This document shows, piece by piece, positions 35,637 to 44,654 of a DNA stretch of 63,882 bases. The stretch covers positions 1-63,882 of the forward strand of contig PEAN01000007.1 in assembly GCA_002753735.1 (NCBI GenBank), written 5' to 3'. The notes beneath the pieces were generated by a model, which searched no databases, was not told where the DNA came from, and worked only from the letters and a program-made list of their open reading frames with translations. The position numbers were made by a program, and so were the translations under genes. Source of the DNA: Magnetococcales bacterium DCbin4 (GTDB lineage Bacteria > Pseudomonadota > Magnetococcia > Magnetococcales > UBA8363). Position 1 is the first letter of the stretch, and the number at the start of each line of letters is the position of its first letter.

Positions 35637-37139
35637 GTGCATTCGATGGAATTCATCCCCCTTTATTACCAGGATAAACTTGACCTGATCAATCCCGAGG
35701 GCGATGTCGGGATCGTTACGCTTTGGTCGCCGATCAAGGTGGTCAAGGACCATGTTGCCGCCGCCCACATCGACCTCGATCCTTCCACCTCCCGGATCGC
35801 AGTGATCGGAACCCTTTATGGGGAGGGATTGCCTGAGTTGTTGCGCAATCTTCTGTATAACCCGCAATTGAACCATCTGCTGCTGTTCGGGGTTGATCTG
35901 GGGCGGTCACGGGAACACCTTCTGGGTTTTTTCCAGCACGGATTGGAATTGACGACCTGCCTTGGGGCATCGGTCCATCAAATTGTCGGCACCTTGCACA
36001 AAATGGACGGTGCGATCCAGCCCTGGGATTTTCATGACCGGTTGAACATTGTGGATGGCGGGACTCCGGCGATGCCCGGGGCGGCGGCAAAAATCATTGA
36101 TTTCTTTGCCGGGTTGCCGCCGCAAAAGGTCATGGTTGGAGAACGGCGCTCGATTCCCATGCCGACCCTGGCACTGATACGGTTCCCTTCCGATCCGCGC
36201 AGTCACACCATTCTGGCCCATACCCCCATGGAAGCCTGGAAAGAATTGATTTTTCGACTCTACCGCTTTGGCCATCGGGTCGATCTGGGCCGGGGGGAAG
36301 AGCGTATCGAGTTGCAGACGGTGAAAGCCACCATCCTTCATCCCAGGGAAGAATCGGATGCGGTTCTCCGGGAGCATGGTTTTTCCCTGGGGCAGTTTCA
36401 GGAGTATCAACGCCGAATCCTCGATTCTGAACTCCCCCCCAATCAACATTACGGCTATGGACACCGGCTGCGTCGCTATTTTGGTCATGGAGACCCCACC
36501 CGCAATGCCGATACCCTGGCCCGGGCAATTGTCATGCTTCGGGACCATGCCGAATCCCGTCACGTCTATATCGCCCTGTGGGATACCGCCCGGGATCTGC
36601 TGATCCCCAACGAAGGTCATCCCTGTCTGGTTTCCCTGTTCTTTCGCAAATTTGACCAGCACCTGACACTGACAGCGGTGTTCCGTACCCATAACGCCCT
36701 GCGTGCCTGGCCCGAAAATGTGTACGGACTCATCGCCATCCAACGTCATGTCAGTCAGGCCGTCGCCATGGTCCCGGGGGCGATCACCCTCATCAGCCAT
36801 TCCATCAGTATCGATCCCCAGGGCAATGGTCTGGAACGGGCGCAGGCGATCTGTGAATTTCGCAATCGTGAACGGATGGACAGCGATTATTTCAAGCCCG
36901 ATCCTCACGGCGATTTTCTGGTATCGGTCGATGAAGAACAGGCCATGATCGTGGTGGACCATCGTTTTGAAGGGCAGCGTCTGCATCGTTATTCCGGCCA
37001 GAGCGCTGAAGCATTGGAACGGCAATTGGCGGCTGACCTGGCCCTTTCCGATATTGCCCACGCCCTCTATCTGGGACGGGAACTCGGTCGGGCTGAAGCC
37101 CGGCTGCAAAAACACCGGCGCCGTTCCGAAAAAACATAG
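35637..37139 (+). CDS. Thymidylate-synthase-like protein with N-terminal DUF4346/MtrA-like domain
   Basis: This encodes 500 residues from GTG 35637, or 497 from ATG 35646. The first 200 residues (VTLWSPIKVV, RIAVIGTLYGEGLPELLRNL, LLLFGVDLGRSREHLLGF) resemble the DUF4346/MtrA-like domain. The C-terminal half matches archaeal-type thymidylate synthases: YGYGHRLRRYFG, SRHVYIALWDTARDL, nucleophile Cys near residue 328 in EGHPCLVSLFFRK, then FRTHNALRAWPENVYGL. The Asp expected in R-S-x-D is Asn here (RTHNA), whereas the Asn in the later P-x-N position is kept. It may methylate dUMP or act on another pyrimidine. Two hairpins with a T run follow the stop. Confidence 0.75.
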   Translation: MHSMEFIPLYYQDKLDLINPEGDVGIVTLWSPIKVVKDHVAAAHIDLDPSTSRIAVIGTLYGEGLPELLRNLLYNPQLNHLLLFGVDLGRSREHLLGFFQHGLELTTCLGASVHQIVGTLHKMDGAIQPWDFHDRLNIVDGGTPAMPGAAAKIIDFFAGLPPQKVMVGERRSIPMPTLALIRFPSDPRSHTILAHTPMEAWKELIFRLYRFGHRVDLGRGEERIELQTVKATILHPREESDAVLREHGFSLGQFQEYQRRILDSELPPNQHYGYGHRLRRYFGHGDPTRNADTLARAIVMLRDHAESRHVYIALWDTARDLLIPNEGHPCLVSLFFRKFDQHLTLTAVFRTHNALRAWPENVYGLIAIQRHVSQAVAMVPGAITLISHSISIDPQGNGLERAQAICEFRNRERMDSDYFKPDPHGDFLVSVDEEQAMIVVDHRFEGQRLHRYSGQSAEALERQLAADLALSDIAHALYLGRELGRAEARLQKHRRRSEKT

Positions 37140-37169
37140 CCGTGAATATCTATGGCATGTCGATTGCTA

Positions 37170-37236
37170 GAGAGAAGGGTATTACCCCTCTCTCTCTCTG
37201 GCCCGATGGCTGTAGCTGCCGGGCCACTTTTTTTTT
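37170..37236 (+). terminator. Tandem hairpins with intrinsic terminator
   Basis: The first hairpin is GAGAGAAGGGT-ATT-ACCCCTCTCTC (37170-37194, one mismatch). The second pairs GGCCCG (37200-37205) with CGGGCC (37220-37225) and is followed by a nine-base T run. It ends the thymidylate-synthase-like transcript. Confidence 0.8.
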
Positions 37237-37305
37237 GTATTCCCTTGATGATTTCCTTGAATGTCGCTCACCTCTGGCAAGATTGAACGTCTGATTTTTT
37301 GTTCG

Positions 37306-37485
37306 TTACGAATTTCCGCCCAGCCAACGTCCCGTCATTAAATGGTAGAAAATGTGACAAATCGTCAGGATAATGACGCCCGTCAGCAACAGGTGCGGAG
37401 CGCCGTGGACCGCCACATGGAAGAGGAGGATTAAAAAAACGGTCAGGGCATTGACCTTATTGGAAGTTTGGTTTAAATAGCGCAT
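37306..37485 (-). CDS. Possible small membrane protein (59 aa)
   Basis: The minus strand reads MRYLNQTSNKVNALTVFLIL and continues with LFHVAVHGAPHLLLTGVIIL and TICHIFYHLMTGRWLGGNS. This gives two hydrophobic helices with several His residues, a plausible two-TM protein. No clear Shine-Dalgarno sequence precedes the ATG. Function is unknown. Confidence 0.45.
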   Translation of the reverse strand: MRYLNQTSNKVNALTVFLILLFHVAVHGAPHLLLTGVIILTICHIFYHLMTGRWLGGNS

Positions 37486-37769
37486 GAATGTTTATCGGGA
37501 AAGTCGGTCTTTATTATAAGAGACAATAATGGCCCGGTGTGACTTTTTGGTGGGGGGATCCGGATCTCTGGTTCATACTTCTTGATCAAAGATAAAAAAA
37601 GGGAGATATTTCCTTGAAGAGGTTTATGAACGCTTGCTAACTTTTTCCTGGATTGTGTATGATGTCACCATGGTGCTGTTTGCCGGATCGATCCCGATCA
37701 ATGAGTGGGAAAGGGCGATTCTGGATCGGCTTATAAATAATAAGAATTATAGAAGGCAGTGTAACCTCC

Positions 37770-37898
37770 ATGTTCAAGTGTAAAACCCCCTTGCAATGCC
37801 TCCATCGGCGGAAAATCATTTCCAATATTGTTTTAACGTTTGTGGCGGTTCTTGGTGGCTGGCTGGTGGTATGGGGCCTGATCAGCCAAACCCAATAA
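37770..37898 (+). CDS. Possible single-TM micropeptide (42 aa)
   Basis: Reads MFKCKTPLQCLHRRKIISNI followed by the hydrophobic helix VLTFVAVLGGWLVVWGLI and SQTQ. A basic N-terminus and one TM helix is the look of many bacterial small membrane proteins. The ribosome site is weak (AGAAGG 13 bases away). Unknown function; could be chance. Confidence 0.35.
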   Translation: MFKCKTPLQCLHRRKIISNIVLTFVAVLGGWLVVWGLISQTQ

Positions 37899-38066
37899 GG
37901 TCAAGCAACCATGGTGGGTTCCTGTGGTCTGGATGGGTGATCGACCCATTGAGTTGAACGAGGCGGTTTGACGGTAGGATTCATGAGGTGCGTCCGCTCT
38001 TTTGCCAACCTTGGGTTTTGTTTGGGCGGGGTCATGGTTTTTCAAAAATCCCAATGATTTGGAATC
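37899..38066. other. Intergenic remainder of the 37.1-38.1 kb gap
   Basis: Apart from the terminator and two small candidate proteins, nothing recognisable was seen between 37140 and 38066. The segment before the lhgO stop has no hairpin with a T run. Confidence 0.35.
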
Positions 38067-39278
38067 TCAGGTGTTTCCTGCCATCAGTGAGGCGATTCGA
38101 TCACACGCATGGCGGGCAAACGGAATGCTGCAGGTCAATCCTGGAGAAACCGCATTGAGGATATGAAACGACCGTTGATCGCCTTCAAAGTGAAAATCCA
38201 TCACCAGGGAATGATCGCCAAGGCGTATCAGTTGTGCCCGGATGCCTGCCGGTCCCCAGTGCCAGGCATCGATGGGTCCAGGAGGGATTGCCAATGCCGA
38301 GGCAAATTGCAGCATGGTCCGTTTGCTCATTTTTTTCATTTCTTGCAAGGCCAGATGACGGAACCCGAACCGGTTGTTCAGGAACAATCGTCCTTCGCGA
38401 ACAAGAATATCCATCATTTCAATGGGGTTGAACCCTGACCATCCCCGATAATGTTCGCGCCAGAGGGCGGGCAGGGCGGTGGGACCGATCTTGATGCCGC
38501 CATCGACCGTGACGGTATAATGGACCCCCAGAAAAGGGTTGTTCAAGTCGGGTACCGGATAGATATGGGTGCGGATTTTGTCCGGTTTCATCCCCAGTTT
38601 CAGATACAATCCCTTGAATGGAAGTATGGCCATGTCCTTGGAAAAACCGAAATTCCGGGCGATCTGATCGGCGTACAGACCGGCGGCATTGATGAAGTAA
38701 CCACATGTCATCACTTCGTGACCGATCCGGATTCCCGTTGCGGTACGGCCCCGGAAAGGGGCATGGAAAAAAAGTTTGATCCCCGCCGTCGCCGCTTGCG
38801 TCAACTGGCTTGCCATGACCGCCTTGGGATCGATCACGGCGGTTGCCGGGGCATACAATACCGCCAAAGGGTTTTGTAATGCCGGTTCCATTTTTTTGGC
38901 CGTGGCGGGATTCATGGATTCCAGGATCACCTGATTGGCCCGCGCCCGTTCCTTCAATTGTTCGACCCCCGCCAAATCCTGTTCCGATACCGCCACGACC
39001 AGCTTGCCGCATGGGTTGATGGGTAATCCATGTTCCAGACAATATTCCCGCATCAGGCGGTTGCCTTCACGGGTGAACCGGGCTTTCAGGGAGTCGGCAG
39101 GATAGTAGAAACCGGCATGCAGAACACCGCTGTTGCGACCACTGGCATGGTGGCCGGCACCCGCTTCCTTGTCGGCCAGAGCGATCACCGCGTTGGGGAA
39201 ACGCCGTCGCAACTCCAGCGCGATATTGATGCCGATGATTCCTGCGCCGACAATCAAATAATCAACCCTGATCGACAT
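38067..39278 (-). CDS. lhgO: L-2-hydroxyglutarate oxidase-like FAD enzyme
   Basis: From ATG 39278 the protein has 403 residues; ATG 39293 is an alternative whose AAGGA touches the start. The N-terminal Rossmann motif DYLIVGAGIIGINIALELRR binds FAD. Further family marks are HHASGRNSGVLHAGFYYPAD, NPCGKLVVA, INAAGLYADQIA, PFKGLYLKL and IYPVPDLNNPFLGVHYT. The enzyme oxidises L-2-hydroxyglutarate to 2-oxoglutarate, feeding electrons to the membrane quinone pool in characterised members. It is a single gene with no obvious operon partner. Confidence 0.88.
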   Translation of the reverse strand: MSIRVDYLIVGAGIIGINIALELRRRFPNAVIALADKEAGAGHHASGRNSGVLHAGFYYPADSLKARFTREGNRLMREYCLEHGLPINPCGKLVVAVSEQDLAGVEQLKERARANQVILESMNPATAKKMEPALQNPLAVLYAPATAVIDPKAVMASQLTQAATAGIKLFFHAPFRGRTATGIRIGHEVMTCGYFINAAGLYADQIARNFGFSKDMAILPFKGLYLKLGMKPDKIRTHIYPVPDLNNPFLGVHYTVTVDGGIKIGPTALPALWREHYRGWSGFNPIEMMDILVREGRLFLNNRFGFRHLALQEMKKMSKRTMLQFASALAIPPGPIDAWHWGPAGIRAQLIRLGDHSLVMDFHFEGDQRSFHILNAVSPGLTCSIPFARHACDRIASLMAGNT

Positions 39279-39429
39279 GGTTCTTTCGTCCATTCCTTAT
39301 TCGAACTGGAAAAGGGAAATATTTCACTTAAATAAATGTTCATTTTAAACCATTGTTTCTCACAGGTGCCGCGTAGTAGAATTTACTGATGGGATCATAA
39401 CATGCTTCTTCAGACATGGTGCGCCACCA

Positions 39430-41028
39430 ATGCTGAAATATCGTTTTTTGCGGAACAGTTTTCTACTCTCCCTGTTGGCAACGGTCATCGTACCATCCTA
39501 TGCTATTTTTATCTTGTTTCCCAATGTTACAACTTTGTTGCTGAAACAAACCGAACAGTCCGCAATCCGGATCGCCACGCACCTGCAACGATTGATTGTC
39601 GTTGATGGATCCGGCATTCACCCCCTTGCCGCCGCATTTGACGAAGAAATCATAAAAATTTCGAATGATTTCGGTCTATTCAAAAGTCGGTTGTTCGATG
39701 CCCGTGGCAAAATCATCCATTCATCGGATTTAAGTGAGATCGGTCAAGCCAACAAGCATGATTATTTTCATCAGGTCGTTGCCAAGGGAGAAATTTTGTC
39801 CAAGACGGTGATCAAGGAAAAGAACTCGATGGAAGGGGAACCGTTATCCATCAGTGTCGTTGAAACCTATGTTCCCATCATGATCGACAACCAGTTTCAG
39901 GGTGCGTTTGAGATTTATTTTGATATTACGGTCGAGACGGACAACCTGAACCGGATTCTCTTCCAGGGATCGATGATCATGGTGCTCTCCAGTCTGGCGC
40001 TGACTCTGATGATTTTGGTGGTGCGTCGTTCGGTGGTCCGGCCCATAGCCCGGGTGAGTGATGCCATGTCCCGCATGGCCCAGGGTGATCTCGATCACCG
40101 GGTTCCCGTCGCGGGACACGATGAAATTGGCGACATGGCGCAGATTTTCAACCAGATGTGTCAGCAGTTGAAGCATGCTCATTCGGGGCTTAAACAGGAA
40201 CGGGACAAATTGAATACCATTCTGCTCGGGGCACGCGAGGGGATTATTTCGACTGATTCCACGGGGGGTGTGGTGTTGGTCAATCCGGCGGCCGAGGTGT
40301 TGCTGGGGAAAACGCAGCAACAAATCGTCGAGGATGGTTTTACCCATATTTTGGACGATCCTGAATTTGTTGCCAGTTCGGTACAGCGTTCGAGCATCGA
40401 TATTCCAACGACCGTGGTCTACAACCAGAAGGTACTCAATATCCATGCCGCCACCATTCAGGATTCCCAGGGGAATTTGATTGGTTCCATGGCATTGTTG
40501 CGTGATGTGACGGCTGAAAAGCAACTGGAGGAGAAACTGCGCAACCTGTCGTATACGGATGCCTTGACCGGATTGCTCAATCGACGACGCCTGGATGAAT
40601 TGCTTCAAAGCGAGTTCAGCCGGGCAGATCGATATCGCCATAATTTTGGGTTCCTCATTATTGATGTCGATCATTTCAAACGGTTCAACGACCAGTATGG
40701 TCATGATCAGGGTGACCGGGTGTTGATCCACCTGGCCAAAGTGATGAAAAATCATTTTCGAGCCGTCGATAGCTGCTGCCGCTATGGGGGTGAGGAATTT
40801 GCAGTCATTCTTCCCAATACCCAACCGCAGCAGGTAATGGAGGCTGCCGAACGGTTTCGGCAGAAAATTTCCCAGATGGAAGTGGATGGGTTGCGGGTAA
40901 CGGTCAGTATTGGCATTTCCAATCACCAGCATTGTCCCACGCTGGATCATCTGGTCAAGGAGGCCGACAATGCCTTGTACAAGGTGAAGCAACAGGGGCG
41001 CAATGGGGTCCACATGTTCCATCCGTAA
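39430..41028 (+). CDS. Membrane diguanylate cyclase (periplasmic sensor-HAMP-PAS-GGDEF)
   Basis: The 532-residue protein has a TM helix at about 10-35 (LLSLLATVIVPSYAIFILF) and a periplasmic region with a Cache-like look (KSRLFDARGKIIHSS, YFDITVE). A second TM lies near 175-198, followed by HAMP (RRSVVRPIARVSDAMSRM), PAS (GAREGIISTDSTGGVVLVN) and GGDEF (CRYGGEEF). An RxxD inhibition site (RAVD) lies five residues before the motif. It would convert an extracellular signal into c-di-GMP. The gene is monocistronic and followed by repeat copy B. Confidence 0.92.
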   Translation: MLKYRFLRNSFLLSLLATVIVPSYAIFILFPNVTTLLLKQTEQSAIRIATHLQRLIVVDGSGIHPLAAAFDEEIIKISNDFGLFKSRLFDARGKIIHSSDLSEIGQANKHDYFHQVVAKGEILSKTVIKEKNSMEGEPLSISVVETYVPIMIDNQFQGAFEIYFDITVETDNLNRILFQGSMIMVLSSLALTLMILVVRRSVVRPIARVSDAMSRMAQGDLDHRVPVAGHDEIGDMAQIFNQMCQQLKHAHSGLKQERDKLNTILLGAREGIISTDSTGGVVLVNPAAEVLLGKTQQQIVEDGFTHILDDPEFVASSVQRSSIDIPTTVVYNQKVLNIHAATIQDSQGNLIGSMALLRDVTAEKQLEEKLRNLSYTDALTGLLNRRRLDELLQSEFSRADRYRHNFGFLIIDVDHFKRFNDQYGHDQGDRVLIHLAKVMKNHFRAVDSCCRYGGEEFAVILPNTQPQQVMEAAERFRQKISQMEVDGLRVTVSIGISNHQHCPTLDHLVKEADNALYKVKQQGRNGVHMFHP

Positions 41029-41116
41029 TTTATTATGATCAAGAAAAAAAAGGGCTCTTCTGGCGTTAAATGCGGGTAAATACATCGTTTCACTGCAATA
41101 TAATGATTTTAAATAA

Positions 41117-41245
41117 ATATTGAAAGAAAAAAGGGGGCTTGAGGGATTGCCCCCGGGGTTTTGACTTTGACTTTGACTTTGACTTTGTTTTACCTTTTCG
41201 CACTGGAGATCTGGGGAACGAAGTTTCCCGGGCCTTTGTTTTTTT
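41117..41245. repeat. Dispersed hexamer/hairpin repeat, copy B
   Basis: In inverted order relative to copy A: ATTGAAAGAAAAAAGGGGGC, a hairpin GGGGGC/GCCCCC, then four TTTGAC hexamers. About 40 bases later comes a second hairpin GGGGAAC-GAA-GTTTCCC with a T run. The first hairpin terminates on the minus strand, the second on the plus strand. It lies between the diguanylate cyclase and folD. Confidence 0.8.
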
Positions 41246-41372
41246 GATGGATATCTTTATGGCTGAAGGTGCCTGCCTTGCAAAATCTCAAGGATAAAAA
41301 ATAAAAACCTTTGGCGAATTCATCAGATCCATTTTTTTCTTGGTCATCATGATCACCAGACCCGGGGCAACC

Positions 41373-42218
41373 ATGGCACAGATTCTCGATGGAAAAAAGA
41401 TTGCCGCAGACCTTCGCGCCCGGTTGGCGGTGGAGGTTGCCACCCTGAATCAGAGCCGCCACATCGTTCCAGGTCTGGCGGTGGTTCTGGTCGGGAACAA
41501 TCCCGCTTCCGAGGTTTATGTGCGCATGAAGAAAAAGGCGTGTTCCGATGTCGGGATCGCCTCATTTTCACATGAACTCCCGGCCGACACCTCCGAGGAA
41601 ACGTTGCTTGAACAAGTCGCGCTGCTCAACCAGGATCCAAGGGTTCATGGCATTCTGGTCCAATTGCCCCTTCCACCCCGGATTCGTGAAGCGCAGATCA
41701 TCCAGGCCATCGCCCCGGAAAAGGATGTGGATGGTTTTCATCCCCTGAATGCAGGTCTCCTGGCCATCGGTCGTCCCGGTCTGCGTCCATGCACCCCCAT
41801 GGGGGTCATGGCTTTGATCGAAGCCGCGGGGGTGGACCCCGCCGGAAAACATGCGGTGGTCATCGGTCGTTCCAATATCGTCGGCAAACCGGTCGCCATG
41901 ATGCTTTTACAGGCGCATGCCACGGTGACCCTCTGTCATTCCCGTACCCATCAACTGGAAAAGGTCGTTGCCCTGGGTGACATCGTCGTCGCTGCGGTTG
42001 GTCGGCCCCGTTTCGTTCAGGGTTCATGGATCAAGAAGGGGGCGGTGGTCATCGATGTCGGTACCAACCGTCTGGCGGATGGTTCTCTGTGTGGCGATTG
42101 CGATTTCGCTTCGGTCCAACCCCGGGCAAGCGCCATTTCCCCCTCGCCCGGGGGGGTGGGTCCAATGACCATCGCCATGCTGTTGGCCAATACGGTTCAG
42201 GCGGCAAAACAATCTTAG
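41373..42218 (+). CDS. folD: Bifunctional methylenetetrahydrofolate dehydrogenase/cyclohydrolase
   Basis: From ATG 41373 (MAQILDGKKIAADLRARL) the protein has 281 residues, the normal length; in-frame starts at 41340 and 41349 would add a non-family tail. Motifs: VVLVGNNPASEVYVRMKKKA with the catalytic Lys, QLPLPPRI, VDGFHPLNAG, PCTPMGVM, VIGRSNIVGKPVAMMLL and SPSPGGVGPMT. It interconverts 5,10-methylene-, methenyl- and 10-formyl-tetrahydrofolate in the cytosol. Confidence 0.95.
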   Translation: MAQILDGKKIAADLRARLAVEVATLNQSRHIVPGLAVVLVGNNPASEVYVRMKKKACSDVGIASFSHELPADTSEETLLEQVALLNQDPRVHGILVQLPLPPRIREAQIIQAIAPEKDVDGFHPLNAGLLAIGRPGLRPCTPMGVMALIEAAGVDPAGKHAVVIGRSNIVGKPVAMMLLQAHATVTLCHSRTHQLEKVVALGDIVVAAVGRPRFVQGSWIKKGAVVIDVGTNRLADGSLCGDCDFASVQPRASAISPSPGGVGPMTIAMLLANTVQAAKQS

Positions 42219-42493
42219 AATTTCAAAAGTTTCTCCTACTTTCCCGTGGATGGCTCTGCTATGATGCCGCGTCATAAAGTTTGGGGAAACCTTTGGCGGA
42301 ATCCACTTGCCCGGTCCAATGGGTCGGGTTGCAGGATCCTGCATTGACTTTCTTTAATTTTTTGGTTATGCTTTCAATAATTGTCAGTGTTCATGTTTGG
42401 TGCGTTTTTTCAATGCCGCCCTGATCTTCCGGATGGCTCCCTCCGGTGCTTCATCTCAAGTGGTCAGGATCAAGAAATAGGAGTCAATCTGCC

Positions 42494-42838
42494 ATGCCTT
42501 CGATCGGTGAAATCTCAAGCCCCCTGTTGCAAAACTCTCATGGCCCAACCCTCAATTTTTACGCTGGTGGCGTTGGGCAATTGGCGAAAGGGACCAAAAT
42601 CGCCAATAACGAAGCCCGTGTGACGCCACGGGACAAGGCGGATGAAATTCAGCAGGCAAGCCGTAATCCCCGGACGACGCCACCCAAATTGGCTGGGGAG
42701 ACGCTTCGGTTCAGCCGTAACGCCCATTTCACGCCGCCTCAGGATTCGGCGGAAATCCGTGCCAATGCACGTGCTGCCCGCAACCCCCCATCCGTTCCGG
42801 GTGGCCCACATCTTGGCAGCGTGGATATCCTTGCTTGA
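42494..42838 (+). CDS. Hypothetical protein, polar, unknown function
   Basis: ATG 42494 has AGGAG ten bases upstream. The 114-residue product is rich in Asn, Arg, Pro and Ala (TPRDKADEIQQASRNPRTTP), without TM segment or known domain. Its composition suggests an unstructured protein. Coding status rests on the ribosome site and uninterrupted length only. Confidence 0.45.
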   Translation: MPSIGEISSPLLQNSHGPTLNFYAGGVGQLAKGTKIANNEARVTPRDKADEIQQASRNPRTTPPKLAGETLRFSRNAHFTPPQDSAEIRANARAARNPPSVPGGPHLGSVDILA

Positions 42839-43154
42839 AGAATGATCATGGTAAAAGTTTCCGTTTCCGCGGTAATGAAAAAGAATTGTTCCCAAGGTTT
42901 TGATCTTGATTGTGCATCCCTTCGCTGGACGGGGGAGGGATGCAGCCTGCCAGGGTGTTGATTTTTCTGCCTGAATGGCACTTTGTTCCAAGAATGCGTA
43001 CCATCGATTTCATTCCGGGTTGTCCATGGGGCGGCCCGGATGATGCCACGCCAAGCCGGAGGAATCACCGTCAACGGGGCACGAGACGGTTGAAAAGCCT
43101 GTTCCGGAAGGTTATTCTGATTTTCCCAGCAACGATCAGCCAAAGCATGAATAC
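42839..43154. other. Intergenic region before tig
   Basis: About 315 bases with no recognisable gene, hairpin or repeat. The tig promoter must lie here, but no clear consensus boxes were found. Confidence 0.35.
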
Positions 43155-44480
43155 ATGGAAGTCACCATAGAAGAGAAAGCCACATTTGATCGGGAACTCA
43201 AATTTGTCCTGGCGGCGGTCGAAGTGGACCGGCGGATCGATCAGGAACTGTCCCGGTTGTCAACCACGGTCCGTTTGCCCGGGTTTCGTCCCGGCAAGGT
43301 TCCCAAAAAAGTTTTGGAAGCCCGGTTCAAGGATCACATCACCAGCACCATCGCCGAGGCGTTTTTTCGGGAAAGTTTTCCCGAAACATTGTCTAAACAT
43401 GAGCTCAATCCGGTGGATCAACCTGAACTGGTCTTTGGCAAGCTGGAACGGGGGCGGGATTTTACCTACAGCGCCAGTATTCAGATCTATCCCAAGGTCG
43501 AACCGACGGGATATACCGGACTGGCACTGACGCAACCCAAGGTTGACATCACCGAGGCGGACATTGACAAGGTTGTGGAGGAAATCCGCAACAGTCACAG
43601 CCGTTTTGAAACGACTCCCGGACGCGAAGCGGCCAAGGGGGATCAGGTGGTGATGGATTTCGAGGGGTTTGTCGACGGCACTGCGTTTGAAGGGGGCAAG
43701 GCGGAGAAGTATGTCCTTGAACTTGGGAGCGGTCAGTTCATTCCCGGTTTCGAAGACCAGATCATCGCCGCCAAGGGGGGTGATGCGCGGGAGGTGAAGG
43801 TGACTTTTCCCGCCGACTACGGCAAGCAGGATTTGGCGGGCAAGGATGCGGTGTTTCAATGCACCATTCACGAAGTTCGTGCCCGGATTCGCCCCGAATT
43901 GGATGATGAACTGGCCAAGAAGGCGGGTGTGGTCGAAGGGGGGGTGGTCAAGCTGCGCGAAATGATCCGGGAACGTTTGGAACGGGACGCGTCGGTTGAT
44001 TCGGAAAAGAAGGTGCAGAAAGCGGTGTACGATGCCTTGTTGGCGGCCAACGTTTTTGAAATTCCCAGCCGACTGGAACAACGCGAACGGCAAAACATGC
44101 TGGCGCAAATGAAACGGGAATATCAGGCACGGAGGATCGATGTCTCCAAGATGGGGGTCGATGACGAACAGCTGCTCAAATTGTTTGGCCAATCGGCGGG
44201 AACACAGGTTCGTCTTGAACTGGTGTTGGCCAGCATTGCCGACAAGGAAAAAATTGAGGTGGATGAGGCCCTGGTCGAGGAACGTTTGAATGAAATGACG
44301 GTGGCGTTTGGGGATCGGGCTGCCGAGGTACGGCGCATGGTACGTCAAGACCAGGAGCGGATGGAAAGTTTGCGCCATACGGTACTTCAGGAGATGGTGG
44401 TCGATTGGATCATCAAGAACAGCACCGTGACCCTGGAACCATGCAGCTTGGATGAATTGATCGGTGGGCAAAAAGCATGA
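43155..44480 (+). CDS. tig: Trigger factor (ribosome-associated chaperone)
   Basis: The 441-residue protein has the ribosome-binding N-terminal domain including RLPGFRPGKVPKKVLEARF (the ribosome-binding loop). An FKBP-type PPIase domain (KGDQVVMDFEGFVDGTAFEG, GSGQFIPGFEDQI) and a helical C-terminal chaperone domain follow. It binds nascent chains at the exit tunnel. It heads the tig-clpP-clpX-lon-hup order common in proteobacteria. Confidence 0.96.
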   Translation: MEVTIEEKATFDRELKFVLAAVEVDRRIDQELSRLSTTVRLPGFRPGKVPKKVLEARFKDHITSTIAEAFFRESFPETLSKHELNPVDQPELVFGKLERGRDFTYSASIQIYPKVEPTGYTGLALTQPKVDITEADIDKVVEEIRNSHSRFETTPGREAAKGDQVVMDFEGFVDGTAFEGGKAEKYVLELGSGQFIPGFEDQIIAAKGGDAREVKVTFPADYGKQDLAGKDAVFQCTIHEVRARIRPELDDELAKKAGVVEGGVVKLREMIRERLERDASVDSEKKVQKAVYDALLAANVFEIPSRLEQRERQNMLAQMKREYQARRIDVSKMGVDDEQLLKLFGQSAGTQVRLELVLASIADKEKIEVDEALVEERLNEMTVAFGDRAAEVRRMVRQDQERMESLRHTVLQEMVVDWIIKNSTVTLEPCSLDELIGGQKA

Positions 44481-44654
44481 AGTGGGAAGATCCTGCCGGG
44501 CTGACACTTTTTGTTCCGCTTTAGTGGTATTTCTGGCCCCATGGAACGTTTCCGACATGATGCCTTTTGGCAGATCTCTTTGAAAGACAATAAGTTGCGG
44601 TCTTGTGTCTCCTTTGGTTTGAATCCTGCATTTGGAACAATGACGAGGTGATGG

